The notes below the pieces were generated by a model that was not told the origin of the DNA, did not search any database, and worked only from the letters and a program-made list of their open reading frames with translations. A program made the position numbers and the translations under genes. 64,000 nt of DNA from CAZWCX01 sp964632945 (lineage in GTDB: Bacteria; Planctomycetota; MHYJ01; WSZJ01; CAZWCX01). Within the stretch, counting starts at the first letter, position 1. Each line of letters starts with the position of its first letter. The stretch lies in the NCBI GenBank assembly GCA_964632945.1, contig CAZWCX010000002.1, forward strand, positions 1-64,000, read 5' to 3'. This document shows positions 45,098 through 53,328 of the stretch, piece after piece.

Positions 45098-45127
45098 ATG
45101 ATAGCACAGCCGCCGACGGGGTGTCAA
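45098..45127 (-). promoter_or_regulatory. Promoter of the chemosensory operon
   Basis: TTGACA (45127-45122), 18 bases, TATCAT (45103-45098) with TGC before the -10, on the minus strand. Both hexamers are close to the housekeeping consensus. It is expected to drive all six chemosensory genes. Confidence 0.65.
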
Positions 45128-45241
45128 AGAAGCCGGGAGGTCCGGTCGCGGGTGGACCGAATGCCCGCCGCGGAAATGGCTGGCCGTCGCCGGCCCGATC
45201 GAAACTGTCGGGCGGCCCCGCGCGCGCGGATGCCCCTGCAA

Positions 45242-45271
45242 TTGACGGCCTCGAAAGGGATTTGCTACGAT
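45242..45271 (+). promoter_or_regulatory. Promoter of the Sm-like protein / helicase operon
   Basis: TTGACG (45242-45247), 18 bases, TACGAT (45266-45271) with TGC before the -10; a leader of about 38 bases ends in AGGAG before ATG 45316. Confidence 0.6.
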
Positions 45272-45315
45272 TCAGTCTGCCCGAGATCGGACTATTGCTG
45301 CAGGAGATCGTCCCC

Positions 45316-46302
45316 ATGTCGCGTTTCACACCCCTGCTCCTCCTGGCCATCCTGGTCGGCCTGGTCGTCCCCGTGGAGGCCGTCGCCCAAACCGACCAGT
45401 TCGACAACCTGAAGGAAGGACAGCGTGTCGAGATCGTCTTGCAGAACAACACCATTTTCCGGGGCGAGATCCGGTGGATCGCCGGCGACCGGCTCAAGCT
45501 CGACGTCACCTACGACTCCACGCACCTGCAGGGCTTCCTGATGTTCAAGCGAACGGACATCAAGCGGATCATGCTTCTGCAGACCTTGAGCGACCAGGAG
45601 AAGGAGAAGATCCTCGAGAAGAAGTCCGAACGCCTGGAGAGTTATGAACAGGAGGTCGTCGCCCGCCGAGACGCGCAGCGGGATGCCGCGGTCGAAGCGG
45701 CCCAGCAGGAACCCAAGGTCGAAGCCAAGGTCGATCCGAAGAAGGCGGCCGAGGAACGGGCGCGGGCGAAGCGCGAAGAGTTGCTGGCGAAGTTCCCGCC
45801 GGGCGCGAACTGGAGTCCCGAGCGATACGCGGATCTCGTGGGGCTTCCCGCCGGCAGCCGGTCGCCCGAGGAGAGGGAATTCGTGGAGCGCTATGGGGAG
45901 TGGCTCGCCGCCAACGAGTCCTCGGGCAAGGATGAGCGCATCAAGTTGCTCGAGAAGTTTCCTCCCGAGAAGGGCTGGGGGCCGGACAAGCATGAAGAAT
46001 TGCGGGTGAAGGAACTCAGCAATCTCCACACGGGTCGGCCCACCTTCCAGAACGGCCAACGGGTGAACAACGGCCGCACGCGTCCGCCGATGACCGACGA
46101 GGAGAAGGAGTTCTACACCCGGTTCGAGGAATGGAAACTCGCCCTCCAGGAATTCCTCGAGGCGAAGAAGGCCGAGGGGGCGGGAGACGCCGCCGGGACT
46201 CCGAGCGGCGAAGCCGCTCCGCAGGAGGACCAGGCGCCTTCGCCCGCCGACTCGCCGTCGGGGGAAGGCACCCCGGAAGGGGAGGGGAACGAGGGCCAGT
46301 GA
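45316..46302 (+). CDS. Exported protein with Sm-like domain and charged C-terminus
   Basis: A protein of 328 residues with a signal peptide (LLLLAILVGLVVPVEAVAQ). Residues ~30-90 resemble a small beta-barrel of Sm/LSm type (GQRVEIVLQNNTIFRGEIRW, DRLKLDV, FKRTDIKRIMLL). Then follow a coiled, Lys/Glu-rich region, two similar LLxKFPPxxxWxPxxxxxL segments (about 157-175 and 213-232), and an acidic Pro/Glu/Gly tail. I do not recognise the whole family; function unknown. ATG 45316 has AGGAG. The helicase gene starts inside its stop (GTGA), a firm coupling that is odd for an exported protein and a cytosolic helicase. Confidence 0.75.
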   Translation: MSRFTPLLLLAILVGLVVPVEAVAQTDQFDNLKEGQRVEIVLQNNTIFRGEIRWIAGDRLKLDVTYDSTHLQGFLMFKRTDIKRIMLLQTLSDQEKEKILEKKSERLESYEQEVVARRDAQRDAAVEAAQQEPKVEAKVDPKKAAEERARAKREELLAKFPPGANWSPERYADLVGLPAGSRSPEEREFVERYGEWLAANESSGKDERIKLLEKFPPEKGWGPDKHEELRVKELSNLHTGRPTFQNGQRVNNGRTRPPMTDEEKEFYTRFEEWKLALQEFLEAKKAEGAGDAAGTPSGEAAPQEDQAPSPADSPSGEGTPEGEGNEGQ

Positions 46303-48446
46303 CCGACCCCACCCCCGAGGGTCTCGCGTCCATACCAGCGCGCCCGGCCGCGGACGTCGGGGGCGCCGCTCCCGTCTACAAGGGACTGCCGCTCGACCCG
46401 TTCCAGTCCGAAGCCATTCGCCACATCGAGGACGGACGGTCGGTGATCGTGGCCGCCCCGACCGGGGCCGGCAAGACGCTGATCGCGGAGTACGCGCTCG
46501 AGCGCGCGCTCCAGTCCCGCCGCCGCCTCGTCTACACCGCCCCCATCAAGGCGCTTTCAAATCAGAAGTTCCGCGATTTCACCCGCGACTACGGGGAACG
46601 AATCGGCATCGTCACGGGGGACGTGGTCCTCAACCCCGGCGCCCAGGTCCTCATCATGACGACCGAGATCTACCGCAATACGCTGTTCGACGATGCGAGC
46701 CGCCTGGATGACGTCGAGTATGTCATTTTCGACGAAGTCCACTACATGGACGACTCCGAGCGCGGCACGGTCTGGGAAGAGAGCATCATCTTCAGTCCGC
46801 CCCACGTCCGCTTCCTGGCCCTGAGCGCCACGATTCCGAACCTGCAGCACTTCGCCGCCTGGATCCGGCGCATCCGGAACTCCCCGGTCGAGATCGTCGA
46901 GGAACTCCGGCGCCCCGTCCCGCTGCAGCACCAGCTCTACATCCAGGGGCTCGGGCTGGGCACGCTCGGTGATCTCCAGCGGCTCGACTCGCAACTCCGG
47001 CACGGGAAGTTCTCACGCGAGCAGGACTGGCGGCGCATCCTGCACGGCGAAGACCGCGACCTGATCTCCGACCCGGGGTCGAAGAATTGGCGCCGTCGGC
47101 TGCTGGACGACATTCAGGGGGCGAACCGGCTGCCCTGCCTCTACTTCCTCTTCAATCGGCGCGAATGCCGCGAGCGCGCGATGGAGAACCGCTTTCGGCG
47201 GCTCCTCGACGGCGGGGCGGTCGAGCGCGTGACCGGGATGGTGGCGGAACTCGCGGAGCGGTACCAACTGGGGCCCGAGAGCGGCATCGCGGAGGTGCGG
47301 GAACTGGCGCAGTGCGGCATCGCCTACCATCATGCCGGCATGCTCCCCACCCTCAAGGAGGTGGTCGAGCGTCTGTTCACCAGCGGCCTGATCAAGCTCC
47401 TGTTCGCCACCGAGACCTTCGCCATGGGCGTGAACATGCCGGCGCGAACCGTCGTGTTCGACACGTTGCACAAGTTCGACGGCGTGCGGCGGACGTTTCT
47501 CAAGACTCGCGAGTACCAGCAGATGGCCGGACGCGCCGGGCGCCGGGGAATGGACGCGGTCGGATTCGTCTACGCCAACGTGGAATGGCCGTTCATGGAT
47601 TCCGGGACGGTCCGGCGCATTCTCGAAGGAGAGACCGAGCCGGTCCGGAGCCAATTCAACCTGTCGTACTCCACGTTGTTGAGCCTGTATCAACGCCTCG
47701 GCCGCGAGATCTATCGGGCGTGCGAGAAGAGCTACTCCAACTTCCAGGAAGGAGCGGCCGCGCCGCCGCCCCGGCAGGAAGGCCGGCGCCGCCGCGAGCA
47801 TCGCCGCGGCCGCGACCGCCGTCCGGAACGCGTGGACCGCCTCCCCGCCGGGGTCGGCTACTCCGGAATGGTGGACCAGGTGCGGCGCCGGCTCCAGGCC
47901 CTGCGCGCCCTCGGCTATGTGCAGGGCGACCAGCTCACCCGCAAGGGGGAGTTCGCCTCCCGCATCAACGGCTACGAACTGCACGTCACCGAGTTCCTCG
48001 ACGCCGAGTTGTTCGACTCGCTCCACGAAGACCAGATCAACGTGCTCATGACCGCCGTGATCTTCGAATCCAAAAAAGGGGAGTGGTATCGGAAACCCAC
48101 CCCCGAAATGCTGCCGGGTTCGCGTCGCCGCGCCCTCGAACGGCTCGACGAGGTGCACGAGGCGGAACGGTCGTGCGGAGTGCGCACCCTGTCGAAAACC
48201 CTCGATTTCCGGCTCTCCTCGGCCGCCTGGGCCTGGTCGCGGGGGGAGGCGTTCTCCGACATGGGACGACACACCTCGGCCTCCGACGGGGACCTGGTGC
48301 GGGTGTTCCGCCAGGTGATCCAGATGTTGCGGCAGGTGGCGCGGGCCCTGGGGCCGCAGGACCGGCTGGTGCGCAAGCTCGAGCGCTGCATGCGCCGGAT
48401 GCACCGGGACGAGGTCGACGCGACGCGTCAGCTTCGCCAAGACTGA
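46299..48446 (+). CDS. Ski2/Mtr4-like DExH RNA helicase
   Basis: A superfamily-2 helicase of 715 residues. Motif I is APTGAGKT (about 49-56), motif Ia TAPIKALSNQK, motif II DEVH (~147), motif III LSATIPN. The second RecA domain has TETFAMGVNMPARTVVF and motif VI QMAGRAGRRGMD. The C-terminal ~130 residues match the DSHCT helical domain (FRLSSAAWAWSRGEAFSDM). Bacterial members are thought to unwind structured RNA in decay or ribosome maturation. An Arg/Pro-rich insert near residues 490-520 may bind RNA. GTG 46299 overlaps the previous stop (GTGA). Confidence 0.93.
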   Translation: MTDPTPEGLASIPARPAADVGGAAPVYKGLPLDPFQSEAIRHIEDGRSVIVAAPTGAGKTLIAEYALERALQSRRRLVYTAPIKALSNQKFRDFTRDYGERIGIVTGDVVLNPGAQVLIMTTEIYRNTLFDDASRLDDVEYVIFDEVHYMDDSERGTVWEESIIFSPPHVRFLALSATIPNLQHFAAWIRRIRNSPVEIVEELRRPVPLQHQLYIQGLGLGTLGDLQRLDSQLRHGKFSREQDWRRILHGEDRDLISDPGSKNWRRRLLDDIQGANRLPCLYFLFNRRECRERAMENRFRRLLDGGAVERVTGMVAELAERYQLGPESGIAEVRELAQCGIAYHHAGMLPTLKEVVERLFTSGLIKLLFATETFAMGVNMPARTVVFDTLHKFDGVRRTFLKTREYQQMAGRAGRRGMDAVGFVYANVEWPFMDSGTVRRILEGETEPVRSQFNLSYSTLLSLYQRLGREIYRACEKSYSNFQEGAAAPPPRQEGRRRREHRRGRDRRPERVDRLPAGVGYSGMVDQVRRRLQALRALGYVQGDQLTRKGEFASRINGYELHVTEFLDAELFDSLHEDQINVLMTAVIFESKKGEWYRKPTPEMLPGSRRRALERLDEVHEAERSCGVRTLSKTLDFRLSSAAWAWSRGEAFSDMGRHTSASDGDLVRVFRQVIQMLRQVARALGPQDRLVRKLERCMRRMHRDEVDATRQLRQD

Positions 48447-48501
48447 CCCGGCGCGGCCGGCAGTCCGGGCCTTGGCGGTGAAACGAGTGGGAGGCTGGGG
48501 G

Positions 48502-48936
48502 ATGACGGGGACGGGAGACCGGCGGGAACTCCGGCTGCGGCCGGATCCGAACGAGTGGCTCGCCCGGGCGGTGCGGGACATCGAACTCGCCAAGACCGGC
48601 AAGTCCCGCGCGCGCTACACGGAGTGCGTGCTCCTGTGCCAGCGGAGCGTCGAAAAGGCGCTCTCCGCGTATCTGCTGCGGCGCGGACTCGTCTTCGAGC
48701 TCACCCACGACCTCCGCCGACTGCTCCAGGCCGCCATGGAAGATGCCATCGACCTGCGCCGGTTCGAGACCGAAGTCGCGTGGCTGGCGTCGTTTCAGCC
48801 CGCGGTGCCGTCCCGGGAAATGAAGCCTCCGGAAGGGCTGCCGACCGCGAGCGCGCTGGACCTCGACCGCGCCTTCATGGTCGCGGAGCCTCTGCTCGCC
48901 TGGGTGCGCGCGCAGTTCGGCATCCCGGGCGCCTGA
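48502..48936 (+). CDS. HEPN-domain protein
   Basis: A four-helix HEPN-like protein of 144 residues with WLARAVRDIELAKTGK, ECVLLCQRSVEKALSAYLLR and FELTHDLRRLL. HEPN proteins are often RNases or partners of minimal nucleotidyltransferases. No nucleotidyltransferase is adjacent here; one with a helical tail lies 30 kb away at 17615. ATG 48502 has a GGGAGG site 8 bases upstream; a TTG at 48472 is also in frame. It follows the helicase by 55 bp on the same strand, so a role in RNA handling is possible but unproven. Confidence 0.8.
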   Translation: MTGTGDRRELRLRPDPNEWLARAVRDIELAKTGKSRARYTECVLLCQRSVEKALSAYLLRRGLVFELTHDLRRLLQAAMEDAIDLRRFETEVAWLASFQPAVPSREMKPPEGLPTASALDLDRAFMVAEPLLAWVRAQFGIPGA

Positions 48937-49019
48937 CCGGCGCGGGGGATTCCGCCAACGCCGGCCGCGGCGGCTCCGTATCCTCCTTTTCCAGGATTCC
49001 GCGGCCCCGTCCGGACCGG

Positions 49020-49049
49020 TTGACAGGTCTTCGCGTCCGCTGCTAGAAT
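49020..49049 (+). promoter_or_regulatory. Strong promoter of the GspL/GspM-like operon
   Basis: TTGACA (49020-49025), 18 bases, TAGAAT (49044-49049), with TGC immediately before the -10. This is the best promoter match in the window, 31 bases before ATG 49081. Confidence 0.7.
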
Positions 49050-49080
49050 CCCCGGTTCCTTCTGAAGAACTGGATGACCC

Positions 49081-50583
49081 ATGCGTTCGATCGGCCTCGA
49101 AATCGGCGACGGCTTCCTCCGCGCGGTGGAAGTCGAGGGAGGAGCCAAGGGCGCCTCGATCCGGAAATTCGTCCAGGCCCCGGTGGTGATGCAGGAGGGG
49201 CGCACCGCCGAGGACGCCCTCGTCGAGGCGATCGACGGGCTCTTCCGGGAGCACTCCCTGTCGCGCGGAAACGTGGTCCTGTCGATCGAATCGACCGAGG
49301 CCACCCTGCGCGAGCTGTCGATGCCGATCACGGTGGACGAACAGCTCAAGAAGACGGTCAAGTTCGAGTTCGAGCATCATGTCCACAGCAAGTCGGTGGA
49401 GGACATGATCGTCGACTTCTACCGCATCGAGAAGCGGGAAAAGACGACTCAGGTCCTGGCGGCCGGAGTGCCCAAACCGGTGATCCAGCACCGCCTCGAG
49501 ATCGCCGCTCGCTGCGGGATCGACCCCGCGATCATCGACCTCGACCTGTTCTCGCTTTTCAATGGCGCCGTCGGCTCGGGCGTGTTCGAGGGCAAGCCGG
49601 CCGCTCTGCACGTGCATCTGGAACCGAAATACGCCAAGTTGCTCGCCGTCGACGAGGGACGGCTACGCTTCGTGCGCACGATCCGCCTGTCGCAGGTCGG
49701 CGCAAAGGCGCGGGAGGCCGCGGAGGGCGTCGCGCAGTCCCTCGGCGGGACCTACCACGTTTCCAGCGCGAAGGCGATCGCCGAGGTCCTCAACCGCGAA
49801 ATCGCCCGCTCCCTGCTCTCCCACCCGTTGAAACAGAGCGTGTCCCACATCATCGTCACCGGCCCGTCCGAATTGGTTCGCGGTGTCGTGCCGGCGCTCG
49901 AGGAGCTCTCCGCCATCCCCACCGAGTCCTTCTCGCCCGATCCGGAGCAAGAGGAAATGACCGCCTCCGTGGCGGCGCTCGGGCTTGCGTTCCGAGGGAT
50001 CGGGCTCGACGGCGTCGGCACCGACTTCCGCAAGGAGGAGTTCAAGTTCGAACGGCGTTTCGAAACCGTGAAAAAGAGCGCCTTCCTTTGCCTGTGCATG
50101 GTGGCCGTCCTGCTCGGTCTGATCGCCCTCTACTTCCACAACCGGCACCGCGAGTACGCGAGTTTCCGCGAGGCGATCCTCGAGGATGCCCGCTCGCGCG
50201 TGCTCAAGGTCTACGAGAAGATCGAACCCGGAAAAGCGGTGCCCGCCTTCGATGATCCGGCCCAGGAGGCCAAGAAGCTCCTCAAGACCCTGGAAGGCCG
50301 GGTGGGCAAGGGCGATCATCCGCTTCCCCTTTCGGCCCTGCAACACTGGAAGCAGGTCTTCGAGCAGGTTACGGGATTCGACTACTTCACGATCCAGAAC
50401 CTGGACGTGAACCTCGAACGCGGGGTCATCGACCTGCGCGGCAAAGTGTCGAGCGAAACCGTCGGCGAGCGCTTGACCAACCAGCTCAAGTCGATCGAGG
50501 GGTACGAAGTCGTCCCCGGCCGCTACGAACAATCGGGGGGGCGGATGGCGTACAACTGGTCGATCAAGGTCCCGAAGAAGTGA
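49081..50583 (+). CDS. PilM/GspL-like actin-fold protein with periplasmic PilN-like domain
   Basis: A protein of 500 residues. Residues 1-310 have the PilM/GspL actin-like fold (SIGLEIGDGFLRAVEVEGG, LSIESTEATLRELSMPI, IIVTGPSELVRGVVPALEEL). One transmembrane segment lies near 331-352 (LCMVAVLLGLIALYF), and residues ~360-500 form a PilN/GspL-type periplasmic domain (FTIQNLDVNLERGVIDLRGK). GspL or a PilM-PilN fusion sits at the inner-membrane platform of type II secretion or type IV pili. It overlaps the PilO-like gene (GTGA). The rest of the machine (ATPase, secretin, pseudopilins) is not in the window. Confidence 0.88.
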   Translation: MRSIGLEIGDGFLRAVEVEGGAKGASIRKFVQAPVVMQEGRTAEDALVEAIDGLFREHSLSRGNVVLSIESTEATLRELSMPITVDEQLKKTVKFEFEHHVHSKSVEDMIVDFYRIEKREKTTQVLAAGVPKPVIQHRLEIAARCGIDPAIIDLDLFSLFNGAVGSGVFEGKPAALHVHLEPKYAKLLAVDEGRLRFVRTIRLSQVGAKAREAAEGVAQSLGGTYHVSSAKAIAEVLNREIARSLLSHPLKQSVSHIIVTGPSELVRGVVPALEELSAIPTESFSPDPEQEEMTASVAALGLAFRGIGLDGVGTDFRKEEFKFERRFETVKKSAFLCLCMVAVLLGLIALYFHNRHREYASFREAILEDARSRVLKVYEKIEPGKAVPAFDDPAQEAKKLLKTLEGRVGKGDHPLPLSALQHWKQVFEQVTGFDYFTIQNLDVNLERGVIDLRGKVSSETVGERLTNQLKSIEGYEVVPGRYEQSGGRMAYNWSIKVPKK

Positions 50584-51161
50584 GCGGGGGGAAAATGCGG
50601 GACGGGAACGGAAGCTCCCATATCGCCGCGGGCGGCATTCGCCGTCGCGGGGGGATCGTGGACCTGTGGGTTCTCCTCATCGCAGGCATGGTCGCGGCCA
50701 TCTTCGCGCTCGGGGTGTTCACCTGGGGCAAGTACCAGGCGCTCAAGGAACTCGAAGAGACCGGCATTACCGGGGCGATCGAAGATCTCAAGATCGTTGC
50801 GAAGATGTCGCCGCGAATCGCGGGGCTGGCGGAGTCCGCGAGAGTCTTCGATGCGCAGGGCCATGCGGCCGATTCGTTGCTGTCGTTCTTCAGCGAGCAG
50901 TTCGGTGTCGCGGGAATCAAGCGCGACAGCGTCAAGGGGGTGCAGGCGTTGCCGAAGCCCCAGCCCCGCGACGGCTACGTCGAACTGGGTTTCAAACTGC
51001 ACCTTCAGGGCATCACGCGCGATCAATTGACGAAGTTCCTCTACCAGGTGGAGGACAGCAAGCCGTTCATCAAGTCGAAGATCATCTCGATGAGCCTCGA
51101 CGAGTACCACAACATCGTGGAGACGTTCGTCACCCTCGTCTACTACGAACGGGAAAAGTAG
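50580..51161 (+). CDS. PilO/GspM-like inner-membrane platform protein
   Basis: A protein of 193 residues. One transmembrane segment lies near 28-46 (LWVLLIAGMVAAIFALGVFTW), followed by a coiled stretch and a ferredoxin-like periplasmic domain (VELGFKLHLQGITRDQLTKF, then YQVEDSKPFIKSKIISMS). The layout matches PilO and GspM, which dimerise with PilN/GspL. The start is GTG 50580, overlapping the previous stop, or ATG 50595, which has a G-rich site. Together with the upstream gene it forms a two-protein platform module. Confidence 0.82.
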   Translation: MSGGKMRDGNGSSHIAAGGIRRRGGIVDLWVLLIAGMVAAIFALGVFTWGKYQALKELEETGITGAIEDLKIVAKMSPRIAGLAESARVFDAQGHAADSLLSFFSEQFGVAGIKRDSVKGVQALPKPQPRDGYVELGFKLHLQGITRDQLTKFLYQVEDSKPFIKSKIISMSLDEYHNIVETFVTLVYYEREK

Positions 51162-51411
51162 CCGACGCGGGCACCCGCGGGATGCCGTGCCGCGGGCGGG
51201 ACTGCGGTCCGGTCCCCGATTCGCCGTCGAGGCGGTTCCGGCGCGGACGGAATCGGGACGGAGGGCAAGCGGGACGTTCGCGGTCCGCATCGCGCATCGG
51301 CCGCGGAGGCAGGGCGCCCGCCCCGCCCGTGAATCGCGGAGGCGCCTCGGCGGCGCACGGGCCGGGAGCGCCGTTCGATCGTGCGGTCCACCATGCGGAG
51401 GATCCTGCAGC

Positions 51412-53328
51412 ATGCCGATCCTCGACCGCTTTCGGGGCCTGAAGCGGCCGTGGCGCATTCTGCTGGCGATCCTCGCCCTCGGGTGCGCCGGCTTGCTCGT
51501 CCTGGCGATCGTGCTGTGGCTGGGCTGGCGGCGCCATCGGGCCGTCCCGCTGGAGCGCTGGGTCCCGGATGGTGCGACGTTCGCCGCGCGGGTTCGCGAC
51601 GTTCCCGCGCTTCTGCAGGCGTGGGACCACTCCGCGCTGCGCGCCGCCGCCGAATCCGAACGGGCCGCCATCGAGGAGGCGCTGTCCTCGGCGGGCGTGG
51701 AACTCCCCGTTTTCATCGGGCGGGGATTCCGAATCGACCTGGCGCGCACGATCCCGGACGGCGCGCCGTCCGTGCTGACTCCGGAGCGTGTTCTGGCGGC
51801 GCTCGAGCGGGATGTCATGATCGTGGGCGGGGTGGACTCGGGCCGCGGGACGGCATGCGCCGCCCTCCGGTTGCCGTTCACGCATTACGCGGCGGCGGCG
51901 ATCGGCACCTGCCTCGGCGGATTCCTGGGGCTCGAGTCCCGGTCCGTGGAAGGCGTCCGGGTGCAGTCCCTGGCGGCGGGCGACCACACGCTCTACCTGA
52001 CCTTGGCGGGGGACGTTCTGGTGGTCGGGACGTCGGCCCGGGAGGTGGCCCGCATCGTCGGGCGCTCCTCGGCGCGTTCGCCGGGAGGACTGGGCGAATG
52101 GATCGGTGAGCTGGGGACCGGGACCGTGGGTTTCGCATTGGACGCGGAGGCGATGCGCCGCGGAGACCCGGCGCTTTGGGCGCTCTTCCGGGATGCGCTG
52201 GCGACGGTCCCGTTGCAGGAGGCGCTCTGGACGTTCGATCCGGATCCCGTCGGCCGGATGGGCGGTGAGATCGTAATCGGGGCCGACGGAATCTCGATCG
52301 AAGGCACGGGATCGTTGGTGCCCGGGAGCATGCCGCCCCGGGTTCGGGACGCGTTCCATGCCGACCCGCGCGTCTGGGCGGTGACCGACCTCCTGCCCGA
52401 GACGACCGTCTTTGCGAGCCTGACGCGGAACGGGGGGCAGGGGACCTGGGACTCCCTGCGGGCGCTCGCGGCCGGAGCCGACCGGGGCGGAATCTCGCCC
52501 GCCGTCCGGGAGATCGCGGAGGTGGTCTACCGCGAACTCGACGGCCTGCTCGCGGTCGCGGAACAGCGCGGGATCGATCGCGAGATCGTCCCTTCCCTCG
52601 GGGGGGAAGTGGCCTGGGCGGTGTTCGTTGAGCCGGGGCCGTCCGCCGGCGGGGGCGCGCCGGGATTCGCCGTCGTGCTGGAGACCGAGGAGGGGGATGC
52701 GCTCCTGCGGGCTTTGGATCGGTGGGGCGCGGAACTGGGAGAAGGGGAAGACGCGGTCAACGTCGAGCGACGACGGATCGACGGCGTCGATGTCCGTCTG
52801 ATCACGAGCCGATTCAACCGCTGGTCGGAAGTGCTGACCCCGTGTTTCGCCTGGGTCCAGGGGAAGCTGGTTGCGAGCACCTCCCTGTCCTACCTGCGCC
52901 GGGTGCTCAGGTTCGCGACCGGGGGGGGGGGCGGAGGGTTCGTTCCCTGGTACACGCACGCGCGAGAGGCCATTGCGGTGCGCGGGAACGGTGCGGCCGT
53001 GTTGGATTTCGGGATGTTGGCCGTCCTTGCGGAAGAGAGCGCCGCCGGACTGACGGCGCTGCTCTCCGACCGGGTCGACCGCGTGGCGATCCGCGAGCGC
53101 CTGCGGTCCCGGGTGGCCCGGGAGACGGGACTGTCCGGGTCCGCCCTCGAGGATCGCCTGGATGGGGCGGTCGCCCAGGAAGTCGAGCGGGAGACGGCCG
53201 CGCTCGAAGGACGCATCCGGGACGCGGCTCGCGCGCTCCGGAAGCTGGTCGTACTCGCGGGGGAGTGGAGCGCCGCGGGAACCGAGCTCTCGTTTCGTGC
53301 GGCCCTGCTCACGCCGAAGGTCGATTGA
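51412..53328 (+). CDS. Membrane-anchored DUF3352-like protein
   Basis: A protein of 638 residues with one N-terminal transmembrane segment (~15-38, LLAILALGCAGLLVLAIVLWLG) and a large outside domain. VPLERWVPDGATFAARVRDVP and later paired alpha/beta segments resemble the DUF3352 family found in planctomycetes and cyanobacteria. Function unknown. A run of 11 G at 52921-52931 encodes Gly residues and is a possible slippage site. ATG 51412 follows GGAGGA. It lies 250 bp after the PilO-like gene and its stop overlaps the priA start (TGATG). Confidence 0.72.
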   Translation: MPILDRFRGLKRPWRILLAILALGCAGLLVLAIVLWLGWRRHRAVPLERWVPDGATFAARVRDVPALLQAWDHSALRAAAESERAAIEEALSSAGVELPVFIGRGFRIDLARTIPDGAPSVLTPERVLAALERDVMIVGGVDSGRGTACAALRLPFTHYAAAAIGTCLGGFLGLESRSVEGVRVQSLAAGDHTLYLTLAGDVLVVGTSAREVARIVGRSSARSPGGLGEWIGELGTGTVGFALDAEAMRRGDPALWALFRDALATVPLQEALWTFDPDPVGRMGGEIVIGADGISIEGTGSLVPGSMPPRVRDAFHADPRVWAVTDLLPETTVFASLTRNGGQGTWDSLRALAAGADRGGISPAVREIAEVVYRELDGLLAVAEQRGIDREIVPSLGGEVAWAVFVEPGPSAGGGAPGFAVVLETEEGDALLRALDRWGAELGEGEDAVNVERRRIDGVDVRLITSRFNRWSEVLTPCFAWVQGKLVASTSLSYLRRVLRFATGGGGGGFVPWYTHAREAIAVRGNGAAVLDFGMLAVLAEESAAGLTALLSDRVDRVAIRERLRSRVARETGLSGSALEDRLDGAVAQEVERETAALEGRIRDAARALRKLVVLAGEWSAAGTELSFRAALLTPKVD

